DNA of 64,000 nucleotides from Diphasiastrum complanatum (lineage: Eukaryota; Streptophyta; Lycopodiopsida; Lycopodiales; Lycopodiaceae), in contig CM055094.1 in assembly GCA_029204225.1 (NCBI GenBank), positions 14,140,928-14,204,927 of the forward strand. Direction: 5' to 3'. The first letter of the stretch is position 1. Each line of letters opens with the position of its first letter. Made by a program: the position numbers and the translations under genes. The notes under the pieces were generated by a model. It did not search any database, was not told the DNA's origin, and saw only the letters and a list, made by a program, of their open reading frames with translations. Shown piece after piece: positions 13,970-26,689 of the stretch.

Positions 13970-14468
13970 AGATCAAAAATAGCATGTTTTACATGGTTTT
14001 TGGATCTTGAGATCTTGACCCCAAGTTAGGGTGGATCCAATGACCTATCAGGTTATATATTAGGGTTAGGGTATGAAAAGTTCATAGGTGCCCTAATATG
14101 CTCAGATCCGAACTTGAAATGTATAAATACACGATGGCATTAAATAATCAAGAAAAATTGAGTTTTTCCACTTCTATCATCATTGTCTTTTGGTGGCGAG
14201 TTCTAGCTATTGGATGTGAGTATTCTTATGCATTAATTGCTTGATTTGGAAGGGACTGAACTTGTTTACAGGTATAAAAAGCTTGATGTACTTTACTTTG
14301 GTTCATTTGATCAAATCTATGTGCCTAATGTGGAGTTAAATGCCAAATTTGCTAGTTTTGGTAACTAGTCTTGATTCTAGCTCATAGTTTGGATCTAGAT
14401 CTTTTATTTGTGCATCATCCATCAATTTTAGGATTGATTGGGATACATTTTGCTGTAAAATTTTGTGA
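13970..14468 (+). repeat. RT2 5' LTR, 5'-truncated
   Basis: It matches the 3' LTR from GATC.AAAATAGCATG (about 19180) to its end (ATTTTGCTGTAAAATTTTG), immediately before the PBS. The first about 195 bp of the LTR (U3) are missing, so this copy has probably lost promoter sequence. Confidence 0.85.
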
Positions 14469-14483
14469 TGGTATCAAAGCCTA
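14469..14483 (+). promoter_or_regulatory. RT2 primer binding site
   Basis: TGGTATCAAAGCC follows the 5' LTR directly. It is one base off the common plant Copia site TGGTATCAGAGC, which is complementary to the 3' end of initiator-Met tRNA. Confidence 0.85.
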
Positions 14484-15088
14484 ATCAAAAGTGAGCTTTA
14501 GATTTGATTTTCTCAAGCTTAGATCCTAGAATTTGAGTAGTATTGGCTTTGTCCTTGCTACTAGTTGCTAATCTAGTGATTGTACCTTCAAATTTGGTTT
14601 CATTTTAGTGATAATAAATCAAAGGGAACTTGTTTTGCTGAGTTCTAGTTGCAAAAAGTCCTAAAATACACCTTTTAGGTTCAGATCAAGTGTTTTGATG
14701 ATTTTTCATCTAGAAATGCAAAACTAGTGAAAATTGTGTTTCTATTCTACTCGGTTTTGGATAGGTTTGTGATTGAATATGTCAATGTGATTCAATCTGA
14801 ATCTAAGAGGCTTAATTTGTAAGACATTTGTGTGTTATAAAGTGCTTCTGGTTCAATATAGGTGGATTCACCCTTCTTGTGAAGTCGAGATCAAGGAGGA
14901 GACTATTTTTGATCAAATCTATAGTAAGTTTGGATCTAGAAGATAGATCAAGTTCAAGATCACCTTAGATCTTGTTGAGAAATCAGAGAGTGATTCATCT
15001 CAGGTCCCAAAGAGAGTGGGATAGCTAGTAGTGATCATATCTTGTACAATCTATCTTGTTTCTTTGAATCTATCTCCTATCATTGAAG

Positions 15089-15904
15089 ATGACATTCATA
15101 AGTGCCTATCTTTTGGATTCTAGTGATAGATTGAGCTCTTTAAATTATTAAATTTTGAAGTTAAGAATGGAATTTATTCTTATCATGCAAGATTTGATGG
15201 ATATTGTGAATGGAGAGGAAGATGAGCCAATCCATCCACAAGAAGCAACTAAATACAAGATAAGGTGCAAGCTTGCACTTCATTGTATTAAGTTGAATGT
15301 TGCAAATGATTTTCTCAAAGAAGTAGGAGCATGTACCTCAACCCAAGAGACTTGAGAGACTCTTCAAAAGATCTATGAGTCCAAGAATACCTCAAGATTA
15401 ATTTCCCTCAAGAACCAAGTTCTTCAATGCTTCCAAGGGAGGAGTGAGAGTGGACATCAATTTGTTTTGAGAGTAAAAGGTTTGAACAAAGAGCTTACTT
15501 ATGTTGGTGAACCTATTAAAGAGAGTGAGCCTGTGTAAATAGTTTTGAAAGGCTTATGTAGTGATTTTACTAACCTTGTCCAAAGCTATGCCATCATGGG
15601 AAACTTGCCTACAATTGAAGACCTTCAAAGTGTGTTGATGGCCGAGGAGAGTAGGAAGGCTCATATCAAATCAAGGATGGAGAGGCTCTTCATCAATGAT
15701 GGTGATGACAAAGCCTTATTTTTCAAGAGCAAAGGCAAAGCAAAGACCAAGGGAGGAGCATTCAAAAGGGAGCAAGCAAAGGATGGAGATCAAGGAGGAT
15801 CCACATCCTCATCATCACAAGTCAAGCCCAAGAAGGACAAATCTAAGATAAAGTGCTACTATTGTAGCAAGATGGGGCATTATGCCTCGGAATGCTTGAA
15901 GAGG
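15089..15904 (+). pseudogene. RT2 Gag with nonsense codons
   Basis: The ATG at 15089 starts a Gag resembling RT3 Gag (MTFISAYLL..SDRLSSLNY). Stops interrupt it near 15146 (TAA), 15353 (TGA, where relatives have Trp) and 15536 (TAA, probably from a Gln codon). It is otherwise colinear, through KNQVLQCF and LPTIEDLQSVLMAEE to the knuckle CYYCSKMGHYASEC at 15854-15895 (CX2CX4HX4C intact). Gag packages the RNA in cytoplasmic virus-like particles. Confidence 0.88.
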
Positions 15905-18900
15905 AAGCAAGATCAAAGCCAAGCCAACATTGGACAAGAGGAGGAAGAGAGCTATCATGAGGACTCACTTATGATGTCAACCTTTTCATCATCAAATGCC
16001 AAAGGTGAAGATCCTTGGTGGATAGATAGTGGGGCTAGCTCCCACATGTCGGGTAAAAGGGAGTATTTTTCTCAACTCACACCTTATGTAGGACCTATAA
16101 AGTCCATTTTTATAGCAAATGATCATGAATGTAAAGTTGAAGGTGTAGGATCCATTCCCTTATGCTTAGGATCCTCCAAGAAGACTAAGATAGATGGTGT
16201 TCTCTTCATTCCTAGCATCACTAAGAATTTGCTTAGTGTTGGCCAACTTTTAGATCATGGTTTCATTGTGGAGTTCTCTACTAATGTATGCAACATCAAG
16301 AAAAGTGGGATGATCATAGCAAGGGGAACAAGGTTTGGGAGGTTATTTAAGCTTGATGCTTTTGTAAATCCTAACCAAGTTGTGATGGTAGCCGAGGAGA
16401 CCAATATGACCACATTTGACTTGTGGCACAAGAGGCTTGTTCACATCAACACCAAGTCCATGGAAGCTATGTGCAAGGAGGAGCTTGCTCTCGGCCTACC
16501 AAGATCTTTGGCAAGGGAGGAAAGAGTATGTGAAGCTTGTGCCTTGGCTAAGGCACACAAGTTACCTTTTTCAAGCTCAATCACAAAGACAAGTCATCCT
16601 CTCGAGTTGATCCACTCGGATGTGCATTTTGCTAGCACAAAGAGCAATGGTGGAGCTACAATGTTTGTCACCTTTATAGATGACTACTCAAGATATGGAT
16701 GGGTATATCTACTTTCCTCTAAAGCACATGTTTTTGAGAGTTTTGTAAAGTTCAAGACTTTTGTTGAGAAGCATCATTATCACAAGCTCAAGTTCTTTAG
16801 AAGTGATAATGGAGGAGAATATATCTCCAATAAATTTAAAGACTTTTGTGATCAAGAAGAGATCAAGAAGGAGTTATCTTGCCCCTACTCCTCAACAAAA
16901 AGGGGTGGCCGAGAGGAGAAATAGGACACTATGTGAGTGTTCTAAAGCTCTAAGGTTAGATGCATGCGTACCTAAGTCTTTTTGGGGAGAAGCTCTCACA
17001 TGTGCTAACTTCTTATGTAATAGAGTTCCATGTAGCTCTATAAATGGTAAAACATCTTATGAGTTATTGTATGGAGAAAATCCTAATCTCAAAAGCTTGA
17101 AGGTGTTTGGATGCATTTGCTATGTACATGTTCCTTTGGACAAAAGAACCAAGGAGGATCCATCATCCATGAAGGGGATCATGGTAGGTTATGGCAATGC
17201 CAGCAAAGGTTATAAAATCTACATTCCCTCTTCTCAAAAGGTTGTCATTTCTAGAGATATCATTTTTGATGAGACTAGAATGCATAAGCTTGAAGATGAT
17301 TCATCTAACCACTCTATTAGAAGAGAGGTACCCGAGATCAAGGAGGAGCTTGATCATGAGGAGGAGCTAGAACCAAGAACACCAAGCACACCAAAAAGAT
17401 CCACAAGGTCAAGGATGGAGCCATTAAGGCTCACATACAAGGACAAGGGTAAGCAAGCCGAGGGAAGTACTTCTTCTCATGCCTTCATCACATCTTTTGA
17501 AGAGCCTTCAAATGTTAGTGAAGCTTTAGAATCAAAGGAGTGGTTTCAAGCTATGTGTGATGAGTACAATGCATCGATGGAGAATGATACTTGGATGCTT
17601 GTTGATCTACCTTTGGATAGGAATGTAATTGGATGTAAGTGGGGGAGTGTTTCTAAACACAAGGCAAGGCTTGTAGCCAAGGGGTATGCTCAATCAAAGG
17701 GCATACATTATGATGAGACCTTTGCACCCGTGGCAAAGATGGTCACCTTAAGACTAATCATTGCTCTTGCTTCTCACTTTGATTGGTTATTGTTTCAAAT
17801 GGATGTGTCAAATGCTTTCTTAAATGGTCATTTGGAAGAGGATATATTCATGGAGCAGCCCGAGGTCTTTATCAAGCAAGGTATGGAAGACAAGGTGTGT
17901 CATCTCAAGAGGAGCTTGTATGGTTTGAAACAAGCTTCTAGAACTTGGAACACAAGGCTCAATACTTTTCTTATCTTTATTGGATTTACTCCTAGTGAGT
18001 ATGATCCCACTTTGTACATAAAATTTAGTGCAAAAGGCATTGTACTTTTATTACTTTATGTTGATGATATCATATTTAGTGGAGATGATTTAGAAGGTGT
18101 TGAGAAAACTAAGCTAGATCTATCCAAAGAGTTGAAGATGGTAGATCTCAGGCTTTTGCACTTCATTTTGGGTATGGAAGTACTTAGATCTTTAGATTAT
18201 GTCTTCATTTTTCAATCTAAGTATGTCATTTCATTACTCAATAGATTTAACATGCATGGATGCAAGCATGTAGAGACTCCTATGGAGCATGATGTAAAAG
18301 TAACCAATAAAGAGGATGAAAGATCCTTCAAGGACATCACTCTTTATAGGCAACTTATTGGCTCCTTAATGTGGATAACCATAACAAGACCTGATCTTTG
18401 CTATAGTGTTTGCAAGCTTAGTCAAAATATGCAAGATCCATTAGTTATCCATTGGAAATGTGCCAAAAGAATATTGAGATATATCTCGGGCACACTAGAT
18501 TTTGGAATCCTTTATAGAGGTGAATCCATTAACTTGCATGCTTTTAGTGATTCAGATTTTGCAGGGGACAAGAAGGATAGAAAGTCAACAAGCAAGAAAC
18601 AATATCTCTTTCATTAACTGAGGCCAAGTACAAGGCTCTAACAACCACAACCAAGGAAGTACTATGGATCAAGAGGTTGCTTGAGGAGCTCAAAGTAATC
18701 AGATCAGGTGTTATTCCAGTCATCTACAATGACAACATCTCAGCCCAACACCTAGCATCCAATCCAATCTACCATGCAAGGAGCAAACACATAGAGATTG
18801 CTCACCTTAATAAGAGAAAACGTCCAAGCTAAGGAGGTCTCATTGGAGCATGTTTTAAGTGAAGAATGCGTAGTTGATATATTGACAAAGCCTCTTCAAA

Positions 18901-18956
18901 AGAATATTCTTTTGAAGCTTAGATCAGCCCTTGGCTTAATTAGTAAAGCTATGTAA
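15905..18956 (+). pseudogene. RT2 Pol: protease, integrase, RT, RNase H
   Basis: Protease has WWIDSGASSHM (Asp codon 16025). Pre-integrase has LWHKRLVHIN. The integrase core has HSDVHF, FIDDYSRY and RSDNGGEYIS (16799-), then a frameshift near 16880-16900 and GVAERRNR. The chromodomain-like/linker region has FGCICYVHVP and MVGYG. RT (from about 17530) has CKW, KARLVAKGYAQ, DETFAPVAKM, FQMDVSNAFLNG, LYGLKQASR and catalytic YVDD at 18057-18068. About ten residues are missing in frame between CKW and GSVSKHKA compared with other Copia RTs. RNase H starts SDSDFAGD..RKSTS, then a deletion with frame change near 18590-18605 removes the next segment. LTEAKYKAL, ARSKHIEIAH and ..DILTKPLQKN follow in other frames; the stop is at 18954-18956. 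Confidence 0.9.
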
Positions 18957-18982
18957 TCGTCTAGCTAGATTGTGAGGAGGAG

Positions 18983-19682
18983 TATTGAAATTTCACAATT
19001 CTAGCTTGACCAATTTTGGTCACATGCATTGTAATTGGCAAGATGGCCATGTAAATAGATGCCACACGTGCCAAATCACATAGGATGCTTTCCAATAAGT
19101 TCATTCCTCATATTACATTGTGATAGCATCTTTGAAATGAGGCAAAAAAGTGTTTGGATAGGCTAGAGAAACTCCAAGATCTGAAAATAGCATGTTTTAC
19201 ATTGTTTTTGGATATTGAGATCTTGACCCCAAGTAAGGGTGGATCCAATGACCTATTAGGTTAGATATTAGGCTTAGGGTATGAAAAGTTCAGAGGTGCC
19301 CTAATATGCTCAGATTCGAGCTTGAAATGTATAAATACATGATGGGATCTCCATCAAATAATCAAGAAAAATCGAGTTTTTCCACTTCTATCATCATTGT
19401 CTTTTGGTGGCGAGTTCTAGCTATTGGATGTGAGTGTTTTTATACATTAATTGCTTGGTTTGGAAGGTATTGAACCTGTTTACATGTCTAAAAAGCTTGC
19501 TGTACTTTACTTTGGTTCATTTGATCAAATCTATGTGCCTAATGTGGAGTTAAATGTCAAATTTGCTAGTTTTGATAACTAGTCTGGATTCTAGCTCATA
19601 GTTTGGATCTAGATCTTTTATTTTTGCATCCTCCATCAATTTTAGGATTGATTGGGATACATTTTGCTGTAAAATTTTGTCA
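18983..19682 (+). repeat. RT2 3' LTR
   Basis: It starts TATTGAAATTTCAC right after the purine tract (18972-18982; expected start TGTTG, so one substitution in the terminal TG) and ends ..TTTTGTCA at 19682. 700 bp. Confidence 0.85.
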
Positions 19683-19769
19683 AACCACTATGTTAGTGTG
19701 ATGGTGCACATGCATATCGAAGCCAATACATGTGATTGTAGATGAGGTACAATTATAGGATGACTGTAA

Positions 19770-20384
19770 TGTGAAAGTACTATACTTTAGGACCATAAAT
19801 GGATCTACAAAAGATCCACAAGAGTGATTGGATGCTTGCTTAACAATCTATCAAAAAACTAGACACACAAAAGTTGATCTAGATTGGCAGTTTGACAAAC
19901 AACAAGCCAAGTAGAAATTGATTTGGTTTCATTTGGATCACAAAGACTCAATGTACATAGTGAACTGGCTTGAGATTGCCAATGAGCTCCAAAATTTTTC
20001 TATATTCTCACTATGGAGAGAGGGAATACATAGCAAATTCGACTTCCTTCTTGAAGTTAGGTGAATTTCCAGCATGTAATAAGGAAGTTAACTCACTCTC
20101 CTTGACCTAAAATGAAACCCTAGTCTATTTCCTAGAGTCATGCTTGGTAGATAGCTAGTTGGTCAAATTTTCACCTTAAATCTAGGATTTAGGTCCTATA
20201 AACTAGGAATCACTACCAAAATGACATGACCAACCCTATGGACTTGACCTAACCTACATTAGGAGTGGGTTGCCACGTGGCATCTTGGCCTCACATGTGT
20301 GGAATCCACTTATGTACAAAATTTAAATTATATTACATGGTTTTTGATCAAGCTAGATTTGTCAATTTTTGGCAATTCTTCACA
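19770..20384 (-). repeat. RT3 3' LTR (left)
   Basis: TGTGAAAGTACT..TTCTTCACA with 6-bp terminal inverted repeat TGTGAA/TTCACA. Nearly identical to 23476-24177 except for an 85-90 bp deletion after CAACAAGC. Confidence 0.93.
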
Positions 20385-20499
20385 CTCCTCAAATTTAGCT
20401 TGATTTATCTACAACTCTCTTGATAGATGAATGAATGCTTTTAGAAGTGTCTAAAAAATCCAGCTTCAAGTAAGGAACTTTTGAGACTCCAATAGAGAA

Positions 20500-21806
20500 T
20501 GATGTCCATGAAGGATCTTTCACCACCTCTTAAAGGATCCCTTACAAGATGTTCCACAAATGTGTCTATATACATGTAGCACACTTCAAAAACTATACAT
20601 CATGCCAAGCCATGGATTCCAAGGCATTTTGTGCACTTGAAGATACATCAATAAAACTATTAAGTGCATACATATTGTTGCCAAAGACAACTTGCCTTGC
20701 TTGATCCATATGATTGAGCCTAGATGGCTCCATCTTGATACTCAAGGTTCTTCTTGGAGTCCTTGGGTCTTGAGCTTGCTCCTCCACTTGACTTGACTCC
20801 AAACCATCAATGAATTGAATAAGGTGTTGATCCAAAGTTCTTCTTCAAGTTTACAAATCTTCCACTCTTGAAAGATCACATTTCCACCATTGACAAATTC
20901 TTTGGTTGAAAACATGTAGATTCTATAATCTCTACTTGAAGAGCAAAACACTACCATTATTCTTATCATTGAAATAGGATAATCTTTGGTCCTTACATTG
21001 GAATGATTATGCACAAAGCATGTGGACACAAAGATTTCCAAAGCAAATGATGTTTAATCTTTTATGACGCTATTCAAACTATTACAAAAATAGTTATCCA
21101 ATGAAATTGCTTTATCAACAACAAATGTAGATTTCAAAGCAACCCATTTCATTGTCTTGTCATACAAAGTAATAAACACCATGAATCTTAAAGGTAAGAA
21201 AGAAGTCACCTCATGTCTACTAATACTTTCCAAAAAGTATTCAAAGATAGTAAACTCTCCAATGCTCACCACCCTTGCAAGATGCACACTTGAATGGACA
21301 ATTTGCATGCAATTTGATGACTCGGACATTGTCATTGAGGACTCCCTTGGAACTCTCATGCTTTGAGGCTGATCCTCAAGATCTTCCTCCTTTTGATGCT
21401 CCTCCTCAATGCAAGCAAGATCACACTTTGCCAAGATCTCCTCTTGAGTGATTTCCTCCTTTGCCAAGCTCATTCTTTCAAAAGCAACACTAGCTTCCAA
21501 CTTAAACAATCTTCCATGTTTAAATCCCTTTGCAATGCAAACATCATTCTTCAAGATGAAGCAAACATCATGCTTAAAGTGGACATCCAAACCACTTTCT
21601 AAGAGTAGACCAACACTAAGCATATTCTTGGTGATTGATGGTACATAAAGGACATTTTCTAGATCCATGCATTTTGAGGATTCTAGACACAAAGAGATGG
21701 TGCCAACACCATCTATCCTACACTCTTCATCACTTGCAGTAAAGACAAACTTTTTAGAAGCATTGAAAGAGTGTAAGGTTGAGAAAAAGTCCTTTTCACA
21801 AGACAT
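20500..21806 (-). pseudogene. RT3 degenerate protease-integrase-linker, RT absent
   Basis: Just upstream of 21806 the frame reads WWIDSGASSHM, so the protease active site is intact. 21806-21054 continues through FTASDEECRIDGVGTI and LENVLYVPSITKNMLSV to an integrase region. There the HSDV Asp has become Ser (HSSVHLARV), the FIDDYSR segment reads FLESISRHE, and no SDNGGEY is present, so the catalytic triad is lost. 21041-20593 keeps the post-integrase FVHNHSNVRTK and YRIY segments and the linker up to ESMAWHDV, the very start of RT. It then jumps to sequence equivalent to the RT C-terminus (SFMDIILY-like, near 20500-20530). Confidence 0.85.
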
Positions 21807-21813
21807 GTGGGAG

Positions 21814-22692
21814 CTAGCCCCACTGTCGATCCACCAATTGTCTCTTGAATTGAAGTTTGTCCTCCTCCACTTGTGCTCTTAGCCTCTTGTAGCATTTAGA
21901 TGCATAATGCCCCTTCTTTCCACAAAAGAAGCATTTCTGCTTTGACTTGTCCTTTGAGCTTGATGCATCATCGTCTTCTTTGGCCACCTTTGGATGCTTC
22001 TTCTTTCCATTGGTCTTCTTTTTGCCCTTGAATGAGAAATTGGCTTTCTCATCACCATCCTGAAAAGACAATGAACTCATTCTTGCCTTCGTGTGGAGCA
22101 TCCTACACTCTTCAGCCACTAATACACTGTGACGTTTTTCTATAGTTGGAAAAGTGTCTTGGATGGCAAAACTTTGGACCAAATTTGCAAAGTTATCTCC
22201 TAGACCATTAAGGACAATTTGTACAAGCTCTCCATCATGAATCTTCTCTCCAATGGAAGCCAACTCCCTATTTAGAGACTTGATTCTGAGTACGTAATCT
22301 TGTGCACTCTCCTCACTTTTCCTCATGCTTTGCAAAATTTTATTTCTAAGCATAAGAACTCTAGAAGTGTTGCTAGAGTCATAGATTGATTTTAAAGACT
22401 CCCAAGCCTCTTTAGCACTAGTACATGCTGATACTTCTCTCAACAAATCATTGCTCACATTCATCTTCACACAATGAAGTGCAAGCCTAGATCTCTTCTT
22501 GTATCTAGCTAACTCTTGTGCACCTAGAGGGTCATCTTCATCTTCAATCAAGAACTCATAAAGTTCTTGGAGCACCAAGAGTGACTCCATCCTAACCTTC
22601 CAAATAGCATAATTTGTAGAAGTCAATCTCTCACTAGCTTCTAGAAGGTATGCTCCAGCAGATCCCATCTTACTAGTGACTTCTACAAACAA
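21814..22692 (-). CDS. RT3 Gag (292 codons, frame-open)
   Basis: The longest intact Gag in the window. The first ATG is at 22692; the ATG at 22668 (MGSAGAYLLEAS) may be the true start by comparison with RT2. It contains ERLTSTNYAIWKVRME, ALHCVKMNVSND, SAKEAWESLKSIYDSS, SAQDYVLRIKSLNRELA and LPTIE-like blocks typical of the Copia Gag fold. Lys-rich residues precede a CCHC knuckle CFFCGKKGHYASKC at about residues 254-267. After residue about 275 a deletion of roughly 100 bp, relative to RT4, throws the frame out, so Gag ends early at TAG and is no longer fused to protease. It could still form particles for retrotransposition in trans; that is inference. Confidence 0.85.
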   Translation of the reverse strand: MFVEVTSKMGSAGAYLLEASERLTSTNYAIWKVRMESLLVLQELYEFLIEDEDDPLGAQELARYKKRSRLALHCVKMNVSNDLLREVSACTSAKEAWESLKSIYDSSNTSRVLMLRNKILQSMRKSEESAQDYVLRIKSLNRELASIGEKIHDGELVQIVLNGLGDNFANLVQSFAIQDTFPTIEKRHSVLVAEECRMLHTKARMSSLSFQDGDEKANFSFKGKKKTNGKKKHPKVAKEDDDASSSKDKSKQKCFFCGKKGHYASKCYKRLRAQVEEDKLQFKRQLVDRQWG

Positions 22693-23462
22693 GAAATAGA
22701 TTCGATTGACTTGAAACTCACAAAGGTCTCACACTGGTAGTGTTTCACTGAAATTTGATTTCTAATCCAACAAATGGACTTATAATCACAGTTCTATCAC
22801 TCCCTCACAAAGCTGGAATGAAGATAAGATGAAGTGAAAACTACTTTCAAACAAATCTTGCCAAGAAATGGATTTGATTGTCTCTAGAAACTCACTAAGG
22901 TCTCTCTTTTGTAGTGTTTCACACAAATTAGATTTCTAATCCAACAAATGGACTTATAATCTCAGTTCTAGCACTCCCTCACAAAGTTGGAATGAAGATA
23001 AGATGATGTGAAATCTACTTACAATCAAATCTTGCCAATTTTGGCTATTTTTGGACAAAATAAAATGACTTAATCTCTTTCACACTTTTTGATGTACTTT
23101 CAAGACCTGTAAAACAAGTTTAGGGGAACTGATTTCAGCCTAGATTAATTAGATCTTATGACCCTAAGTCAAATCTAATCAATGGCACTCAATCTTGGTA
23201 GCTTATCCTAAGATTTTCACCAAAAATTACATCAAAAGCTCACAAATTGAATTTATTTGGATCAAATGAATACCATGCATTAAATGAAGGTTCAGAGGTG
23301 CCCACACATGTGGATAGTACGGATTTGGACCCCTACCAAGTTTGGGATCAAATCTCCTCACCAAAATCAAGATTCTAGCTTGCCCTCTCAATACTATCTT
23401 TTAGCACCAAAACTTGCTAAAAATGGATTTGCATTAGATCAATGGCTTATGCTCTTGTACTT
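22693..23462 (-). other. RT3 untranslated leader
   Basis: The sequence between PBS and gag. It contains a near-tandem repeat: AACTCACAAAGGTCTC..TAGTGTTTCAC at about 22712-22745 recurs at about 22898-22922, and the following stretch (AATCCAACAAATGGACTTAT) recurs at 22766 and 22940. Part of the leader was duplicated (period about 175-185 bp). Confidence 0.7.
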
Positions 23463-23475
23463 GGCTCTGATACCA

Positions 23476-24177
23476 TGTGAAAGTACTGTACTTTAGGACC
23501 ATAAATGGATCTACAAAAGATCCACAAGAGTGATTGGATGCTTGCTTAACAATCTATCAAAAAACTAGACACACAAAAGTTGATCTAGATTGACAATTTG
23601 ACAAACAACAAGCATTAACAATCAAAAGCATTGATCAACATTGAAATACGAGCCCACACGTGTGTACTACAGGATGTAGTACGGCCTTCAACCTGAGAAA
23701 CAAGTAGAAATTGATTTGGTTTCATTTGGATCACAAAAACTCAATGTACATAGTGAACTAGCTTGTGATTGCCAATGAGCTCCAAAAAATATCTATATTC
23801 TCACTATGGAGAGAGGGAATACATAGCAAATTCGACTTCCTTCTTGAAGTTAAGTGAATTTCCAGAATGTAATAAGGAAGTTAACTCACTCTCCTTGACC
23901 TAAAATGAAACCCTAGTCTATTTCCTAGAGTCATGCTTGGTAGATAGCTAGTTGGTCAAATTTTCACCTTAAATCTAGGATTTAGGTCCTATAAACTAGG
24001 AATCACTACCAAAATGACATGACCAACCCTATGGACTTGACCTAACCTACATTAGGAGTGGGTTGCCATGTGGCATCTTGGCCTCACATGTGTGGAATCC
24101 ACTTATGTACAAAATTTACATTATACTACATGGTTTTTGATCAAGCTAGATTTGCCAATTTTTGGCAATTCTTCACA
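23476..24177 (-). repeat. RT3 5' LTR (right)
   Basis: 702 bp, TGTGAAAG..CTTCACA, adjoining the PBS on its left. It includes the 85-90 bp around 23610-23700 that the left LTR lacks. Confidence 0.93.
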
Positions 24178-24182
24178 TGTAA

Positions 24183-25338
24183 AGAGCCACATACATATGT
24201 ATTTGAGGTGCACTACATTGATATATTTATTTGATGTTTAGTTTCTCACAATTTAGGGAGATACACATGTTCCCCTAGTGGTTCTTATACATGAAAATAT
24301 TATAACAATAGTATAAGATCTTAATCAATATGACAATCTCTATCAGAGGCCCCTTTTACATATGATCTCATGTGCTTGCTATATCCGCAAAATAGAGATG
24401 AATTTCGATTTTAGTACTAAACTAGTCAATTTCCTCTCTTTGATCTCTCTATTGACTTTCTCCACACATTTAAATAGGCTAATCAATAGCATGCCAACTC
24501 GACATAGTCTTCAAAAGGAATTCAACTCATGGTGGATTTTTCAATATTGGTCATGAAATATCCATCTTGATGAATTAGATAAAACTAAAAAGGCCAACGC
24601 CCTTCTTTGAGAATATTTGTCTAAGATTTGAGGTGTATATTTCTCATAGAAAGTCTAACATAACATACAATTACAAATTTTTAGCTATCGACGAATTACA
24701 TCAATTTGTGCTATAAAGTATTTAGGACACTATAATGTTAACACTTAATTAAAGTTAACATGCTGTCTTTTCTCAATGATTACCATCCTACTTGCTAAAA
24801 AAGCACAAGATTGGTGGTGTGCCTTGGCCCCTGCCCCATTAGACTTATCTAAGAAGACCAGTTAGAATATAGAGACACAACATCCATCGACCAAAACTAG
24901 GTGTCACTATCTCCCACTATGTTAGCACCTATCCATTAATTTGCACAAAGCAAGCCAAATAGATTATATGCCATACTTTACTTGGTTAGGATTTGTGTAT
25001 TTAGAGCTAAATAACCATATCAACTGCATGTTTGATTTATTATCATCAAACTCAATAGAGCTACAAAATTGAACAATGTAATTTGGTTGCACTGATTTAC
25101 AGGGTAAAGAAATATGCACATAATGTGATTCAATACAAATCTTATAATACAAAATCTGCTTACCTAAATATCATCAATAAGTTCAAGTTCTACTACTAAA
25201 TCATAGATACACCATAATTAGTAGCAAATATCTCCATGCATGAGCCACTACACATACCATACATTGTTCTCCATACATTGTTCTTGATGAAGCATCATAA
25301 GAACAATGTGCCTTTTGCATGTACTTATTGATGATTAT
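24183..25338. other. AT-rich spacer between RT3 and RT4
   Basis: No coding sequence, structured RNA or recognised repeat was found. Short open frames at 24362-24556 and 24964-25152 look random. Confidence 0.55.
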
Positions 25339-25343
25339 ATATT

Positions 25344-25780
25344 TGTGAGAAATTGTCAAAAAATTGGCAAATCTAGATTGATCAAAACCATGTAAATTGT
25401 ACATAGGTGGGTCCCACACATGTAAATCCTCGTTGGCACATGTGAGGTGAGGTCAAAGTAGTTTAGATCTCATTCATAGGGTTAGTTAGGCTTGTTTGGT
25501 CACAATTCCTAAATTATTAGGGCAAAAATGGTCAATCAACGAGATTTTTTGTGAATTCTTTGGTATCTAAACTTGATTCCACTTAATATAGGGAGTCTGT
25601 ACTACACATGTACGGGGTCGGAATTCAATTTTTGATGAATGCTTTTGAGTGTGGGATCCAATATTGCTTTTCTAGATCAAGATTTTGTGACTAGTTTTGT
25701 AATATATAGGTGTATCAATCAATCAATCACTCTTGGAGCCTTATGTAGGTTCATTTATGGTCCTTAGTACTATACTTTCA
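25344..25780 (+). repeat. RT4 5' LTR
   Basis: 437 bp, matching the 3' LTR with an internal deletion of about 165 bp after CAATTCCTAAATTA. It ends ..ACTATACTTTCA and is followed by non-PBS sequence. Confidence 0.88.
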
Positions 25781-26689
25781 TTCGAAGTATGTTTCCCATC
25801 AATTAGATTTGGCTTTAGATTTGGCTTAGTGTCATGAGATCTAATTATTTGAGGCTGAGTTAAAGCCCTTTAAAAGTGATTTACATGTCTTGAAAAACCA
25901 TTAAGAAGTAATATTTAGCCATGTTTTTGTCCAAAAATGGTGAAAATTGATAGGGTTTGATAAGTCTTTGATAGAATCTCATCTAATCTTCATTTCATAT
26001 TTGTAAGAGAGTGTAAGAACTGTGGCTAGAAGTCCTTTGAGAGGGCTAGAAGCCAAATTTGAGATAATCAAGACTAGTGAAACCTTTGTACGTTTCTAGG
26101 ATCAAATCAATTCCAATTTTCTTGACCAATGTTTTGAAGAATCCTTTCTAAGTGTTCTTTTGAATCGAGATCATGGGGATCTTGCTACTTGTGTCTTTGT
26201 GAACATCAAGTGAGTTGCTAGAGAGGCAAATTTTTGAAAAGAACTTAGGTAGGGTTGAGAAGTTCAATATACTTTGTGTTTATTGATTTTCTCAAGAGTA
26301 GTCAATAGAGTAAAAAATTGTCAAGTAGTCTAGCTTCAAATCTCTTTTGATCCTTACCAACTCTCAAGGAGAGAGTGAATTAGACCCAAGTAAGTCTTGA
26401 AGTACTATTTGCATATGAGAAAGTTGATTTTTAGTAGACCCAAGTAAGTTTAGAAGTACTGTTTGCATATGAGAAAGTTGATTTTTAGCTCAAGCCTCTG
26501 TTCTTGGTGAATTAGACAAGGCAATTTTTCGAAGCATTATTGACATTGGTGAGGAGAGTGAAATAGATAGTGATCAAGACCTTTTTGGATCTTGATATAA
26601 CTTTGTGTAAGTCACTGTAAGGTTGCAAACACCTTGGTTTTCACCTCTAATCACAACTCACATGTGTGTACTTTGTGTACCACAATATT

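Larger units (their letters stand above)
13970..19682 (+). mobile_element. Ty1/Copia retrotransposon RT2, nearly full length, inactive
   Basis: Plus-strand element with a truncated 5' LTR (13970-14468), PBS TGGTATCAAAGC (14469-14480), leader, gag (from 15089), protease, integrase, RT and RNase H (to 18956), purine tract GAGGAGGAG and a full 3' LTR (18983-19682). Domain order PR-IN-RT-RH defines Copia. It is broken by nonsense codons in gag, a frameshift in integrase, an in-frame loss in RT and a deletion in RNase H. No target duplication can be tested because the 5' LTR lacks its first about 200 bp. Confidence 0.92.
19770..24177 (-). mobile_element. Non-autonomous Copia retrotransposon RT3 (TSD TGTAA)
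   Basis: The minus-strand element is bounded by TG (19770) and CA (24177), with 5-bp target duplications TGTAA at 19765-19769 and 24178-24182. LTRs are 19770-20384 and 23476-24177; the left copy lacks about 87 bp present in the right. A perfect PBS (complement of TGGTATCAGAGCC) is at 23463-23475, and the purine tract AAATTTGAGGAG precedes the left LTR. The interior (3.1 kb) encodes gag, protease and a degenerate integrase, but not the RT or most of RNase H. RT4 shares this layout, so the deletion predates insertion of both. Confidence 0.93.
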